NCBI RefSeq assembly: GCF_000463015.1
Contig: NC_022247.1
Location: 1,674,001-1,738,000 of the forward strand
DNA length: 64,000 nt
Reading direction: 5' to 3'
DNA from: Variovorax paradoxus B4
GTDB taxonomy: Bacteria > Pseudomonadota > Gammaproteobacteria > Burkholderiales > Burkholderiaceae_C
The position numbers and the translations under genes are program-made. Positions 16,923 through 26,141 of this stretch are shown here, piece after piece (positions within the stretch are counted from its first letter, which is position 1; each line of letters begins with the position of its first letter). The notes under the pieces are model-generated. The model worked only from the letters and a program-made list of their open reading frames with translations, searched no databases and had not been told where the DNA came from.

Positions 16923-17924
16923 CTACGCTTTCGACGGCGAAGCCGATGCGGAAGGCGAGCCGGGCAAGCCGAACTGGTGCCAGGCGCGCCGCAGCTGCGT
17001 GTCCGATCCGAAGCCCGAGATTTCCGCCGCCCGCGTCACGCTCGCGCCCGAGGCCAGCGCAAGCTGCGCGGCCGCCAGCCGCAGCCGCCGCAGATAGGCC
17101 AGCGGCGCCACGCCCGCATGCTCGACGAACAGCCGCGTCAGGTGCCGCGCCGAGGTGTGGGCCACTTCCGCCATCCGGGGCACGTTCCAGTCGGCCTGGG
17201 GCTGCTCGCTGACGGCGTCCTGCACGCGGTGCAGCGCGGCATGCAGATGGTTGCGGTAGGCCAGGAAGGGCGAAAGCTCCGGATCGTGCGGACCGCGCCG
17301 CTGCGCCACCACCATCGTCTGCGCCACCTGGGCTGCCAGCGCCTCTGTGCACACATCGGCGATGCGATGCAGCACCAGGTCGATGCCGGTGGTGACGCCC
17401 GCGCTGCTGTACACCGGCGGATCGATCACGAACACGCGGTTGGCGACCACCTCGCAGCGCGGCTCCACCGAGCGCAGCTCGTCGAGGTGATGGTGGTGCG
17501 TGGTGGCGCGCCGGCCCGAAAGCGCGCCGGCATGAGCCGCCAGCAGGGCGCCGGCGCAGACGGTGACCAGCTCGAGCCGGCCGCGTTCGAAGCGCTGGCC
17601 GCGCAGCCAGTGCAGCAGCTCCTGCGTCTCGGCGTTGCCGATCGGGATGGCGTCTCCGGGCAGCCCGACCAGCACGACCCAGGCCGGGCCATGCCATTGC
17701 GCCGGCAAGGGTGCGAGGTTGGCGAGCGCAACGCCCACGGATCCGATCGACGTGGGACGCGGGCCTGCGAATTCGATCTCGAAGCGCTCGGGTTGGCCCG
17801 CCGCGCGCAGCCGCTGGTTCGCGATGCGCAGCGCCTCGGCAGGCCCGGCCCAGTCGAGCACCAGGCTGCCCGGCAGCAGCACGAACACTACGCGGATGGG
17901 CCGCTGATGCTGCTGGAGGTCCAT
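16923..17924 (-). CDS. GlxA family AraC-type transcriptional regulator
   Basis: A 333-residue regulator with an N-terminal DJ-1/PfpI-like domain (VFVLLPGSLVLDWAGPAEALR, later VTVCAGALLAAHAGAL) and a C-terminal AraC helix-turn-helix domain (RHLTRLFVEHAGVAPLAYLRRLRLAAAQLAL, then TRAAEISGFGSDTQLRRAWHQFG). Such regulators often sense metabolites and control nearby catabolic genes. Its start overlaps the end of the isochorismatase-like gene by 37 bases, so the pair forms one unit. Target genes are unknown. Confidence 0.87.
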   Translation of the reverse strand: MDLQQHQRPIRVVFVLLPGSLVLDWAGPAEALRIANQRLRAAGQPERFEIEFAGPRPTSIGSVGVALANLAPLPAQWHGPAWVVLVGLPGDAIPIGNAETQELLHWLRGQRFERGRLELVTVCAGALLAAHAGALSGRRATTHHHHLDELRSVEPRCEVVANRVFVIDPPVYSSAGVTTGIDLVLHRIADVCTEALAAQVAQTMVVAQRRGPHDPELSPFLAYRNHLHAALHRVQDAVSEQPQADWNVPRMAEVAHTSARHLTRLFVEHAGVAPLAYLRRLRLAAAQLALASGASVTRAAEISGFGSDTQLRRAWHQFGLPGSPSASASPSKA

Positions 17925-18499
17925 GCGGAGTCCATCTGGCGTGTGCCGGCGCGCTGCAGCGCCTGCGCCACGCTGCAGACAGTGGCGAACCGGCCGTCCA
18001 GCACGGTGGCCGTGCGCGCCTTGATGTCGGCCGCGGCAAGCGGCCGGCCGTCGGGCTGCACCATGTCGAAGGTCAGCGTGGCCTCGGTCACGTAGTCGAC
18101 CTCCCAGCCCAGGTCGGAAGCGTGGCGCGTGGTGGTTTCGCAGCATTGCTCGGTGCGGATGCCGCTCACGATCAGCCGGCCGATGCCCTGCTGCGTGAGC
18201 CAGACGTCGAGTCCGCTGTTGATCAGCGCGCTGTGGCGGTGTTTGGTGAAGGTGGCCGCGGCCTCGAAAGCCGCCAGGCCTTCGATCGGCCGCACGAAGC
18301 CCGACTCGACCGCGAAGGGATGGCCTGCGTCAGCGGGGCCATCGACGTGGAAGACACGCACGATCGGAAGATCGGCGGCCAGGCAGCCCTCGATCAGCGC
18401 GTTCTGGGCGGCGAAATAGGGCTGCGCAACGTTTTCCGACCAGTACGCGCGCTGGCGAAACGATTCCTGCGCATCGATCACAATCAGACAGGATTTCAT
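17888..18499 (-). CDS. isochorismatase-family cysteine hydrolase
   Basis: A 203-residue hydrolase. The catalytic triad is visible: Asp in VIDAQESF (near residue 9), Lys in FTKHRHSAL, and Cys in SGIRTEQCCETTTRHA. Family members act on isochorismate, nicotinamide, N-carbamoyl compounds and others; the substrate here is not identifiable. It is the first gene of the unit that ends with the GlxA-type regulator, suggesting that the regulator controls or is controlled with it. Confidence 0.88.
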   Translation of the reverse strand: MKSCLIVIDAQESFRQRAYWSENVAQPYFAAQNALIEGCLAADLPIVRVFHVDGPADAGHPFAVESGFVRPIEGLAAFEAAATFTKHRHSALINSGLDVWLTQQGIGRLIVSGIRTEQCCETTTRHASDLGWEVDYVTEATLTFDMVQPDGRPLAAADIKARTATVLDGRFATVCSVAQALQRAGTRQMDSAWTSSSISGPSA

Positions 18500-18607
18500 G
18501 GCGTTGACTTGAAAGGGCGGAGTGAATGATGCCGCCTATTCTTCTGCGCTGCCAGAATGCAGTCCGCGCCGAAGCGGACCAGAACCGATCAAATCGGGAC
18601 ATGAAGG

Positions 18608-19675
18608 CTACACCAGCCCAGCGGCCTGCAGTTCCTTCTTGAGGTACGCGTAGAAAAGCGGCGCCGCCACCAGTCCGGCCGGGCCGAACACCGCCTCGGC
18701 CACGAACATCACCGCCAGCAGCTCCCACACCCGCATCTGCGTGCGGCTGCCGACCACCTTGGCGTTGATCACGTATTCCGCCTTGTGGATGATGATCAGG
18801 AACACCAGGCATGCCAGTGCCGTCACCGGCGACACCGACAGCGCCACCAGCGTGATCACCGAGTTGCAGACCAGGTTGCCGACGATGGGCACCAGGCCCG
18901 CCACGAAGGTCAGCGTGATCAGGGCCGGCGTGTAGGGCAGGTGAGGGCCCCAGAGCGGCATCAGGAACAGCAGGAAGACGGCGGTCAGCAGCGTGTTGAA
19001 GGCGGCGATCCAGAACTGCGCGGCCACGATCTGGCCGAAGGCCTCGCCGAAGATCTCGATGCGCCGGTGCAGCTGCGCGGCGAGCGGCCGGCGCAGCAGC
19101 GGCGACGGCGCGATGGCGGCCAGCCCGCCCACGATGAGGCCCACATAGGCAAACAGCAGGCCGCCGAGCCATGCCCGTCCGGCCAGCGCCAGCGATCCGG
19201 CCTGCGCGCGCAGGTAGTTGGCCACCACGCGCTGCACTTCGGCCGCGCCTTCGGGCAGGTAGACCGCGATTTCGGGTGGGAGCTTGAGCCGCAGTTCGAG
19301 CACCGTGCGCGCCGTGTAGTCGAGCAGCTCGCGGTACTGGTCGGGCGCGTCGAGGATGTATTCGCGCGCTTGCGACAGGCCCAGCGAGATCAGCGCGATG
19401 GGCGCCAGCAGCACCAGCGTGACCGCCAGCACCCGGGCCTGGACGTCGGCACGCCCGGACGGCAGCCTGAGCCGGGCCAGGCCGGCGCCGATCAGGCGCG
19501 CGAACCAGCGCGTGGCCAGAAAGCCGATGCACACGCACAGGAGGCCGGGCAGCAGGTGCTGCCACATCACCAGCAGCAGCGCGGCCGGCATCAGCAGGTA
19601 GCTGGCCAGCACCACGTTGCGCGAGGCGGGCTGGGGCTTGGTCTCGAAGGTGGCGCGGGGGGAGGGCTTGGCCAT
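18608..19675 (-). CDS. AI-2E family transporter (PerM-like)
   Basis: A 355-residue inner-membrane protein with eight or so hydrophobic segments and the AI-2E pattern, including the C-terminal block VISLVP-like VAGLVPIVGNLVCNSVITLVALS and IIHKAEYVINAKVVGSRTQMRVWELL. Despite the family name most members are not shown to export autoinducer-2; several are sodium/proton antiporters or permeases of unknown cargo. It lies 42 bases downstream of purM on the same strand and is likely co-transcribed. The segment 18500-18607 before it holds two short hairpins without T runs. Confidence 0.9.
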   Translation of the reverse strand: MAKPSPRATFETKPQPASRNVVLASYLLMPAALLLVMWQHLLPGLLCVCIGFLATRWFARLIGAGLARLRLPSGRADVQARVLAVTLVLLAPIALISLGLSQAREYILDAPDQYRELLDYTARTVLELRLKLPPEIAVYLPEGAAEVQRVVANYLRAQAGSLALAGRAWLGGLLFAYVGLIVGGLAAIAPSPLLRRPLAAQLHRRIEIFGEAFGQIVAAQFWIAAFNTLLTAVFLLFLMPLWGPHLPYTPALITLTFVAGLVPIVGNLVCNSVITLVALSVSPVTALACLVFLIIIHKAEYVINAKVVGSRTQMRVWELLAVMFVAEAVFGPAGLVAAPLFYAYLKKELQAAGLV

Positions 19676-19717
19676 CAGGGTCCGGGTGCTGCGCTTGCGA
19701 GCCTCGGAGCGAGGAAG

Positions 19718-20758
19718 TCAGCCAACCACGACGGCGGCGCCCGCGCCGCGCTCGGCGATGATGCCGATTTCAAACACCGATTCGCCGGCCGTGCGCAGCG
19801 TGGCGGCGCAGGCTGCGGCTTCGGCCGCGTCGATCACCACCACCATGCCGATACCGTTGTTGAAGGTGCGGTTCATCTCGATGTCGTCGATGCCCGCCAC
19901 TTTCTGCAGCCAGGCGAAGAGCTCGGTCTGCGGCCAGCTGCCCTTCTTGAGGTGGGCCGCCGTGCCTTCGGGCAGCACGCGCGGAATGTTCTCGAGCAGG
20001 CCGCCGCCCGTGATGTGGGCCAGCGCCTTGATCGGGTGCTTGGCCAGCGCCTCGAGCACCGGCTTCACGTAGAGGTGGGTGGGCTCCATGACGGCCTCGC
20101 GGAACGGCTTGCCGTCGAGCGTGGCGGGCAAATCGGTGCCGGCGCGCTCGATCACCTTGCGCACCAGGCTGAAGCCGTTGGAATGCACGCCGGCCGAGGC
20201 CAGGCCCAGCACCACGTCGCCGGGCTTCACGTTCTGGCCCGTGAGGATCTTCGACTTTTCGACCGCGCCGACCGCGAAGCCCGCCAGGTCGTACTCGCCG
20301 GCGGGGTACATGCCGGGCATCTCGGCGGTTTCGCCGCCGATCAGCGCGCAACCGGAGATCTCGCAGCCGCGGGCGATGCCGCCGATCACGGCCGCGGCCG
20401 TGTCCACGTCGAGCTTGCCGCAGGCGAAATAGTCGAGAAAGAAGAGGGGCTCGGCGCCCTGCACCAGCACGTCGTTGACGCTCATGGCCACCAGGTCGAT
20501 GCCGACCGTGTCGTGCATGTTCCATTCGAAGGCCAGCTTGAGCTTGGTGCCCACGCCGTCGGTGCCGCTCACCAGCACCGGTTCCTTGTAGCGCTTGGGC
20601 ACCTCGAACAGCGCGCCGAAGCCGCCGATGCCGGCCAGCACGCCTTCGCGCAGGGTCTTCTTGGCCAGGGGCTTGATGCGGTCGACCAGTGCGTCGCCGG
20701 CATCGATATCGACACCTGCATCCTTGTAGCTGAGCGGGGTGGGCGTAGGGGAAGTCAT
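19718..20758 (-). CDS. purM: phosphoribosylformylglycinamidine cyclo-ligase (AIR synthetase)
   Basis: ATP-dependent purine biosynthesis enzyme converting FGAM to AIR. The 346-residue protein has the N-terminal [20 protein letters not shown], the Gly-rich [36 protein letters not shown], and [16 protein letters not shown], all hallmark PurM segments. It is divergent from hda with 119 bases between the start codons. Confidence 0.97.
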   Translation of the reverse strand: MTSPTPTPLSYKDAGVDIDAGDALVDRIKPLAKKTLREGVLAGIGGFGALFEVPKRYKEPVLVSGTDGVGTKLKLAFEWNMHDTVGIDLVAMSVNDVLVQGAEPLFFLDYFACGKLDVDTAAAVIGGIARGCEISGCALIGGETAEMPGMYPAGEYDLAGFAVGAVEKSKILTGQNVKPGDVVLGLASAGVHSNGFSLVRKVIERAGTDLPATLDGKPFREAVMEPTHLYVKPVLEALAKHPIKALAHITGGGLLENIPRVLPEGTAAHLKKGSWPQTELFAWLQKVAGIDDIEMNRTFNNGIGMVVVIDAAEAAACAATLRTAGESVFEIGIIAERGAGAAVVVG

Positions 20759-20877
20759 GGTCGGACGGTGTCGAGAAGGGCGGGAAGGTGGAGGCGCCGG
20801 CGACCGAAGCGGCCGGGCCGATAGAATTCCTCACGATTTTAAGGGCCCTCCGGGCCCCCTCCATGAACCTTCCCGGG

Positions 20878-21564
20878 ATGAAACAGCTCGCGCTCGATAT
20901 CGGCATTGCGACGGGCCCCAGCTTCGACGCTTTTTTTGCCGGCCCGAACGAGGCGGCGCTGCGGCACCTGCAACTGTGGGTGGGCGGCGCCGGCAACGCC
21001 GTGCCTCACTCTCCCGTCCCGACCTACCTGTGGGGCGAAAGCGGCAGCGGCAAGACCCATCTGCTCGAATCGGTGCGTGTCGCACTGCGCGAGCAGGGCG
21101 CGAGCGTGGGCTGGCTGCATGCCGGCCTGCTGGAGCCGCCCGAATTCGACGAGCGCTGGGGTGCCGTGCTGCTCGACGACGTGCACCTCTACACCGCCGT
21201 GCAGCAGCACGCGGCCTTCAACTGGTTCGTCAATGCGCAGACGCTGCAGCGTGGCGTGGTGGCCGCGGGCGCGCTGCCGCCGGCCGACCTGCCGCTGCGC
21301 GAGGACCTCCGCACCCGGCTGGGCTGGGGCCATGTGTTCCACCTGCAGGTGCTGAGCGAAAGCGAACGCCGCGCGGTGCTGCGCCAGGCCGCCGACACGC
21401 GCGGCGTCATGCTGTCGGACGAGGTGCTCGACTACATGCTGCACCGCTTCAGCCGCGACCTGGGCAGCCTGATGGAACTGCTCACGCAGCTCGACGGCTA
21501 TGCCCTGCAGACACAGCGCGCGATCACGATCCCGCTGATCCGATCCATGCTCGAAAACGAATAG
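20878..21564 (+). CDS. hda: DnaA regulatory inactivator Hda
   Basis: AAA+ protein that, with the sliding clamp, promotes hydrolysis of DnaA-bound ATP and so limits re-initiation. The 228-residue product begins MKQLALDIG, where QLALDI matches the clamp-binding motif QL[S/A]LxL. Walker A is GESGSGKTH and Walker B is VLLDDVHLY. An ATG at 20863 gives five more residues; I prefer 20878 because it puts the clamp motif near the N-terminus. A hairpin GGGCCC-TCC-GGGCCC (20843-20857) precedes the start. Confidence 0.92.
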   Translation: MKQLALDIGIATGPSFDAFFAGPNEAALRHLQLWVGGAGNAVPHSPVPTYLWGESGSGKTHLLESVRVALREQGASVGWLHAGLLEPPEFDERWGAVLLDDVHLYTAVQQHAAFNWFVNAQTLQRGVVAAGALPPADLPLREDLRTRLGWGHVFHLQVLSESERRAVLRQAADTRGVMLSDEVLDYMLHRFSRDLGSLMELLTQLDGYALQTQRAITIPLIRSMLENE

Positions 21565-21583
21565 AGAAGAGCTTCAACCAACA

Positions 21584-23227
21584 ATGATCAAGAAATTCAT
21601 CGACAAGCTGCTCGGCAAATCGGCCGGCGGCGCACAGGGCAAGAGCCGCTTCGGCAAGCGCCAGGAGGTGCCGGCAGAGGTTCACAAGATCGATCCAGCC
21701 CTGGTCGACGAACGTGCCAGGAACGTCGTCACCACGCTCCAGCAGGCGGGCTATGAGGCTTACGTGGTGGGCGGCGCGGTGCGCGACCTGCTGCTGGGCC
21801 TGCGCCCCAAGGACTTCGACGTGGCCACCAACGCCACGCCCGAGCAGGTCAAGTCGCTCTTCAGGCGCGCTTTCATCATCGGGCGGCGCTTTCGCATCGT
21901 GCACGTGGTGTACGGCCGCGGCCGCGAGCACGAGGTGATCGAGGTCTCGACCTTCCGCGCCTACATGGACAACGCCGCCGCCGAGCAGGTGGCCGGCAAC
22001 GAGCGCACCAGCAAGGGCGAGCTCGCGAGCATGAAGCACGCGGTGGACGCCAGCGGCCGCGTGCTGCGCGACAACGTCTGGGGCCCGCAGGAAGAAGACG
22101 CGGCGCGCCGCGACTTCACCGTGAACGCCATGTACTACGACCCGGCCAACCAGATCGTGGTCGACTATCACAACGGCATCCGCGACGCCCAGAAGCTCAC
22201 GCTGCGCATGATCGGCGACCCGGCGACGCGCTACCGCGAAGACCCGGTGCGCATCATTCGCGCGATCCGCTTCTCGGCCAAGCTCGCGGCGCTCGGTTTC
22301 AAGATGGAAGCCAAGACGGCCGCGCCGCTGGTCGAATCGAGCAAGCTGCTGGCCGACGTGCCGCAGAGCCGCCTGTTCGACGAAATGCTCAAGCTGCTGC
22401 AGACCGGCCATGCCATTGCCACGGTCGAGCAACTGCGCAAGCTGGGCCTGGTCACGGGCATCTATCCGCTGCTCGACGTGGTGGTGGAGCGCGCCGACTC
22501 GCCGTTCGTGAAGGCGGCCCTGCAGGACACCGACCGCCGCGTCGGAGAAGGCAAGCCCGTGGCGCCGAGCTTCCTCCTGGCCTGCGTGCTGTGGGCCGAC
22601 GTGCGCGACGGCTGGGCCCAGCGCCAGGAAGGCCGCCACGGACAGCGTCCGCAGCCGCCGTTCCCGGCCCTGCAGGACGCGATCGACGACGTGTTCAACG
22701 CCCGCATCGGCGATGTCTCGGGCCGCGGCAAGCTCGCTGCCGACATGCGCGAGATCTGGATGATGCAGCCGCGCTTCGACAAGCGCACCGGTTCCACCCC
22801 CTACAGCCTGGTCGACCAGGCGCGTTTCCGCGCCGCCTTCGACTTCATGCGGCTGCGCGCCGACGTGGGCGAGGTCAGCGAGGCCATTGCCGAGTGGTGG
22901 CAGGAGTTCAGCACCGCCGACGACGTGCGCCAGCAAGACCTGCTGGAGCAGGTGCGCGACGAACAGAAGACCCGCCAGCGCGTGCGAACGCGCGACCCGG
23001 TGGCGCCGAAGCCCTCCCGCGGCGAACCGGCGGCGCGCCAGCGCCAGCCTGACGCCGAATCGCGGCAGGACCACGAGGCCGAGATCGAGGTCGATGCCGG
23101 CGCCGTGCCGCCCGATGGCGAAGCGGCCGCGCCGCGCAAGCGCCGCCGTCGCCGCAAGCCGCGCACCGGAGCTGGTGGCGGCAGTGGCAGTGGTGGCGAG
23201 GGCGGCGGGAGCGCCGCAGCCGAATGA
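21584..23227 (+). CDS. pcnB: polynucleotide adenylyltransferase PcnB
   Basis: Poly(A) polymerase that adds A tails to RNA and so promotes decay. The nucleotidyltransferase core shows AYVVGGAVRDLLLGLRP and DFDVATNATPEQV, then RRFRIVHVVYG and the RRDFTVNAMYYDP segment. The protein has 547 residues; the last ~90 (from TRQRVRTRDPVAP on) are basic, Pro/Arg/Gly-rich and probably disordered, ending in repeated Gly-Ser. It overlaps folK by 4 bases (ATGA). Confidence 0.95.
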   Translation: MIKKFIDKLLGKSAGGAQGKSRFGKRQEVPAEVHKIDPALVDERARNVVTTLQQAGYEAYVVGGAVRDLLLGLRPKDFDVATNATPEQVKSLFRRAFIIGRRFRIVHVVYGRGREHEVIEVSTFRAYMDNAAAEQVAGNERTSKGELASMKHAVDASGRVLRDNVWGPQEEDAARRDFTVNAMYYDPANQIVVDYHNGIRDAQKLTLRMIGDPATRYREDPVRIIRAIRFSAKLAALGFKMEAKTAAPLVESSKLLADVPQSRLFDEMLKLLQTGHAIATVEQLRKLGLVTGIYPLLDVVVERADSPFVKAALQDTDRRVGEGKPVAPSFLLACVLWADVRDGWAQRQEGRHGQRPQPPFPALQDAIDDVFNARIGDVSGRGKLAADMREIWMMQPRFDKRTGSTPYSLVDQARFRAAFDFMRLRADVGEVSEAIAEWWQEFSTADDVRQQDLLEQVRDEQKTRQRVRTRDPVAPKPSRGEPAARQRQPDAESRQDHEAEIEVDAGAVPPDGEAAAPRKRRRRRKPRTGAGGGSGSGGEGGGSAAAE

Positions 23228-23874
23228 GCGCACCGAACCGGCCGAAGGACGGCAAGAGCGGCGGTGGCCAGGGCCGGCCGCCATCGCGTGGCGGCCCTTC
23301 GTCGAAGCCGAAGAGCGGCGGCCCGGCACCCGCGCGGCGCGCGCCCAGCCGGCCTGCGGGCAAGGCGGGGCCTGCGGGTGCGCCCGCCCGCCGCCCGCGC
23401 GAGGACTATCCCACCGTTCAGGCCTTCGTCGCCATCGGAGCGAACCTCGGTGACGCCCGGGCTGCCGTGACGGCGGCCATGGACGCCATCGGCACCATCG
23501 AGCGCACCGTGGTGACGGCGCGCTCGTCGCTCTACCGCAGCGCGCCGGTCGATGCGGCCGGGCCCGATTTCATCAACGCCGTGGTGGCCGTGCGGACCGG
23601 GCTCACGGCCGAGGCGTTCCTGGCCGAACTGCATCTGCTCGAGGAGCAGGCAGGCCGCGAACGGCCTTTTCCCAATGCGCCGCGCACGCTCGACCTCGAC
23701 CTGCTGATGCACGGCAACGCGATCAAGGACACGCCCGCGCTGGCCTTGCCGCACCCCCGCATGCGCGACCGTGCCTTCGTGCTGAAGCCGCTCGCCGAGA
23801 TCGCACCCGACAAGGTGCCGCGCGCGGCGCTTGCCCGCGTTTCCTCGCAGGTCATCGAGCGGATTCGCGACTGA
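23224..23874 (+). CDS. folK: HPPK folate biosynthesis enzyme with N-terminal disordered extension
   Basis: 6-Hydroxymethyl-7,8-dihydropterin pyrophosphokinase, which makes the pterin pyrophosphate used by DHPS. The HPPK domain starts at about residue 60 with AFVAIGANLGD, and the substrate segment RTLDLDLLMHG and a closing LPHPRMRDRAFVLKPL are clear. Residues 1-58 are Gly/Pro/Lys/Arg-rich and low complexity. No other ATG, GTG or TTG occurs in frame before the domain, so the extension must be translated if the gene is. It is coupled to pcnB. Confidence 0.94.
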   Translation: MSAPNRPKDGKSGGGQGRPPSRGGPSSKPKSGGPAPARRAPSRPAGKAGPAGAPARRPREDYPTVQAFVAIGANLGDARAAVTAAMDAIGTIERTVVTARSSLYRSAPVDAAGPDFINAVVAVRTGLTAEAFLAELHLLEEQAGRERPFPNAPRTLDLDLLMHGNAIKDTPALALPHPRMRDRAFVLKPLAEIAPDKVPRAALARVSSQVIERIRD

Positions 23875-23989
23875 GCAGGCGGGGCGGCGAACCCCGTTCG
23901 CCGGCCGGCTTTGCTTCGCCCATTACACTTGCGCGGTTTTTCATGACGTTGTCACACATTTGTGGCAGCCGCGAACCCAGGAGAGCGCC

Positions 23990-24634
23990 ATGTTCGGCAA
24001 GCTGCTGCCCCGCGAGGGGAATTTTTTCGAGATGTTCAACCAGCACGCCGAGCGCATCGTCGAAGCGGCGCGGGCGTTCGAGCAACTCGTGGCCAACTAC
24101 AACGACGTGCATCTGCGCGAGCAGTACAACCGCGACGTCGACAATGCCGAGCGTGCGGCCGACCGCGTCACGCACGACGTCAACCGGCTGATCCACAAGA
24201 CCTTCATCACGCCGATCGACCGCGAGCAGATCCACAAGCTCATCAACACGATGGACGACGTGGCCGACCTGATCCAGGACTCGGCCGAGACCATGGCGCT
24301 GTACGACGTGCGCCACATGACCGACGAGATCGTGCGCCTCACCGCCCTGAGCGTGAAGTGCTGCGACCGCCTGAAGGATGCCGTCAAGTTCCTCGGCAAG
24401 ATCGCCGACCCGGCGGTGGCCGAGGCCACGCTCAAGACCTGCGAGGAAATCGACCGCCTCGAGTCGGATGCCGACCGCGTGATGCGCAGCGCCATGAGCA
24501 AGCTGTTCCGCGAGGAGCCCGACGTGCGCGAGGTGATCAAGCTCAAGGCAATCTACGAATTGCTCGAGACGATCACCGACAAGTGCGAGGACGTGGCCAA
24601 CGTCATCGAGGGCATCGTCCTCGAGAATTCCTGA
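23990..24634 (+). CDS. DUF47 family (PhoU-like) accessory protein of phosphate transport
   Basis: A 214-residue all-helical protein of the DUF47 family, related to PhoU. It has the N-terminal MFGKLLPREGNFFEMFNQHAERIVEAA, the HDVNRLIHKTFITPIDREQIHKLINTMDDVADLIQD metal-site-like segment and a C-terminal IKLKAIYELLETITDKCEDVAN. It sits 13 bases before a PiT gene, where these proteins are usually found and are thought to modulate phosphate uptake. A good ribosome-binding site (AGGAGAG) supports the start. Confidence 0.92.
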   Translation: MFGKLLPREGNFFEMFNQHAERIVEAARAFEQLVANYNDVHLREQYNRDVDNAERAADRVTHDVNRLIHKTFITPIDREQIHKLINTMDDVADLIQDSAETMALYDVRHMTDEIVRLTALSVKCCDRLKDAVKFLGKIADPAVAEATLKTCEEIDRLESDADRVMRSAMSKLFREEPDVREVIKLKAIYELLETITDKCEDVANVIEGIVLENS

Positions 24635-24647
24635 GCGGTAACCATCG

Positions 24648-25658
24648 ATGGCAACGGTTCAGGTCGCCCTCTGGGTGGTGATGGTTCTGGTCGCGCTTGC
24701 GATCCTGTTCGACTTCATGAATGGCTTCCACGACGCAGCGAACTCGATCGCGACCGTGGTGTCGACAGGCGTGCTCAAGCCGGGCCACGCCGTGCTGTTC
24801 GCGGCTTTCTTCAACCTGATCGCGATCTTCATCTTCCACCTGAGCGTGGCGGCGACGGTCGGCAAGGGCATTGCCCAGCCCGGCGTGGTCGATGTGCACG
24901 TGGTCTTCGGCGCGCTCGTGGGCGCCATCAGCTGGAACCTGGTGACCTGGTACTACGGCATCCCGAGCAGCTCGTCGCACGCGCTGATCGGCGGCATCGT
25001 CGGTGCCGTGATCGCGAAGACCGGTACCGGCGGCCTCGTGGCTTCCGGCATCTGGAAGACCGTGGCCTTCATCTTCGTTTCGCCGTTTCTCGGTTTCCTG
25101 CTGGGCTCGATGATGATGGTGCTGGTGGCCTGGGGCTTCCGGCGCGCCACGCCCTCGCGCGTGGACCGCTGGTTCCGGCGGCTGCAGCTGGTTTCGGCCG
25201 GGGCCTACAGCCTGGGCCACGGCGGCAACGACGCGCAGAAGACCATCGGCATCATCTGGATGCTGCTGATCGCCACCGGCTACGCCTCGGCCACGGATGC
25301 GAGCCCGCCCACCTGGACCATCGTGAGCTGCTACGCCGCGATTGCGCTGGGCACCATGTTCGGCGGCTGGCGCATCGTGAAGACCATGGGCCAGAAGATC
25401 ACCAAGCTCAAGCCCGTGGGCGGCTTCTGCGCGGAGACGGGCGGCGCGCTCACGCTGTTCCTGGCCACCGCGCTGGGCATTCCCGTGTCGACCACCCACA
25501 CCATCACCGGCGCCATCGTCGGCGTGGGCTCCGCGCAGCGCGCCAGCGCCGTGCGCTGGGGCGTGGCGGGCAACATCGTCTGGGCCTGGATCTTCACGAT
25601 CCCGGCGTCGGCGTTCGTGGCCGCCATTGCCTACTGGCTCAGCCTGCAGATCTTCTGA
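24648..25658 (+). CDS. inorganic phosphate transporter (PiT family)
   Basis: Low-affinity sodium- or metal-coupled phosphate permease of 336 residues. Signature segments are FDFMNGFHDAANSIATVVSTGVL near the N-terminus and GHGGNDAQKTIGIIWMLL in the second half, with about 8-10 membrane segments and GIPVSTTHTITGAIVGVG near the end. Together with the DUF47 gene it forms a phosphate uptake pair. A possible Pho box upstream of the pair was examined and rejected. Confidence 0.95.
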   Translation: MATVQVALWVVMVLVALAILFDFMNGFHDAANSIATVVSTGVLKPGHAVLFAAFFNLIAIFIFHLSVAATVGKGIAQPGVVDVHVVFGALVGAISWNLVTWYYGIPSSSSHALIGGIVGAVIAKTGTGGLVASGIWKTVAFIFVSPFLGFLLGSMMMVLVAWGFRRATPSRVDRWFRRLQLVSAGAYSLGHGGNDAQKTIGIIWMLLIATGYASATDASPPTWTIVSCYAAIALGTMFGGWRIVKTMGQKITKLKPVGGFCAETGGALTLFLATALGIPVSTTHTITGAIVGVGSAQRASAVRWGVAGNIVWAWIFTIPASAFVAAIAYWLSLQIF

Positions 25659-25694
25659 GCAAGGCGCGCGGCGCAGCCTTCGGGCGCGCAGCGG

Positions 25695-26141
25695 CTACTG
25701 CGAGATCTTCCGGCCTTCCTCGACCTGGTGTTCGAAGTAGCGCTGGAAGCTGAACACGATGCTGGCCATCAGCACCGTGGTGCCGAACAGGAGCGCCAGC
25801 ACCACGGCGCCGATCGTGGCCCAGTTCGTGCGGCCCGGCGCGGCGTCCGAAGGCGCGCCCCCGTTGAAGCGGGCGTTCCACTTCTCGGGCGTCATGAGGC
25901 CGTAGACGATGGCCGTCAGCGCGCATCCCGCAATGGTGAAGCCCAGGAGCGGAATCAGCACCCAGCTCCAGCCGTCGTCCAGGCCGTACATGCGCGCGCG
26001 CTCGATGCCGTAGAGGCCCAGCGCGGTGGGAATGGGCAGCAGCCAGCCGAGCCAGTCGCCGATGCCGCGCAGGTAGAAGCGGTGCAGGCCCAGCGGGCCG
26101 CCCAGGAAGGAGAGCCAGGCGGCAATGGTCTTGTTTTTCAT
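25695..26141 (-). CDS. TM2 domain-containing membrane protein
   Basis: A 148-residue protein with the TM2 domain at the N-terminus (LSFLGGPLGLHRFYLRGIGDW, about residues 10-30), a short helical hairpin region, and a further membrane segment near the C-terminus (GAVVLALLFGTTVLMASIVF). Its function is unknown. Start at 26141 is chosen because the TM2 domain begins there. It overlaps the GNAT gene as ATGA and is second in that unit. Confidence 0.85.
   Translation of the reverse strand: MKNKTIAAWLSFLGGPLGLHRFYLRGIGDWLGWLLPIPTALGLYGIERARMYGLDDGWSWVLIPLLGFTIAGCALTAIVYGLMTPEKWNARFNGGAPSDAAPGRTNWATIGAVVLALLFGTTVLMASIVFSFQRYFEHQVEEGRKISQ

Noticed and set aside
18562..18598. Two short hairpins (GTCCGC...GCGGAC and CCGAT-CAA-ATCGG) between the isochorismatase-like and AI-2E-type genes
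   Set aside because: Neither is followed by a T run, and both are short; a terminator cannot be supported.
20843..20857. GGGCCC-TCC-GGGCCC hairpin before hda
   Set aside because: It has no T run, and GGGCCC is self-complementary, so it could arise by chance. I noted it in the hda entry but did not call a terminator or riboswitch.
23949..23966. Possible Pho box TTGTCAC-N4-TTGTGGC before the DUF47-pit pair
   Set aside because: Only 8 of 14 positions match two CTGTCAT repeats, and the second repeat is poor. Too weak to report as a feature.
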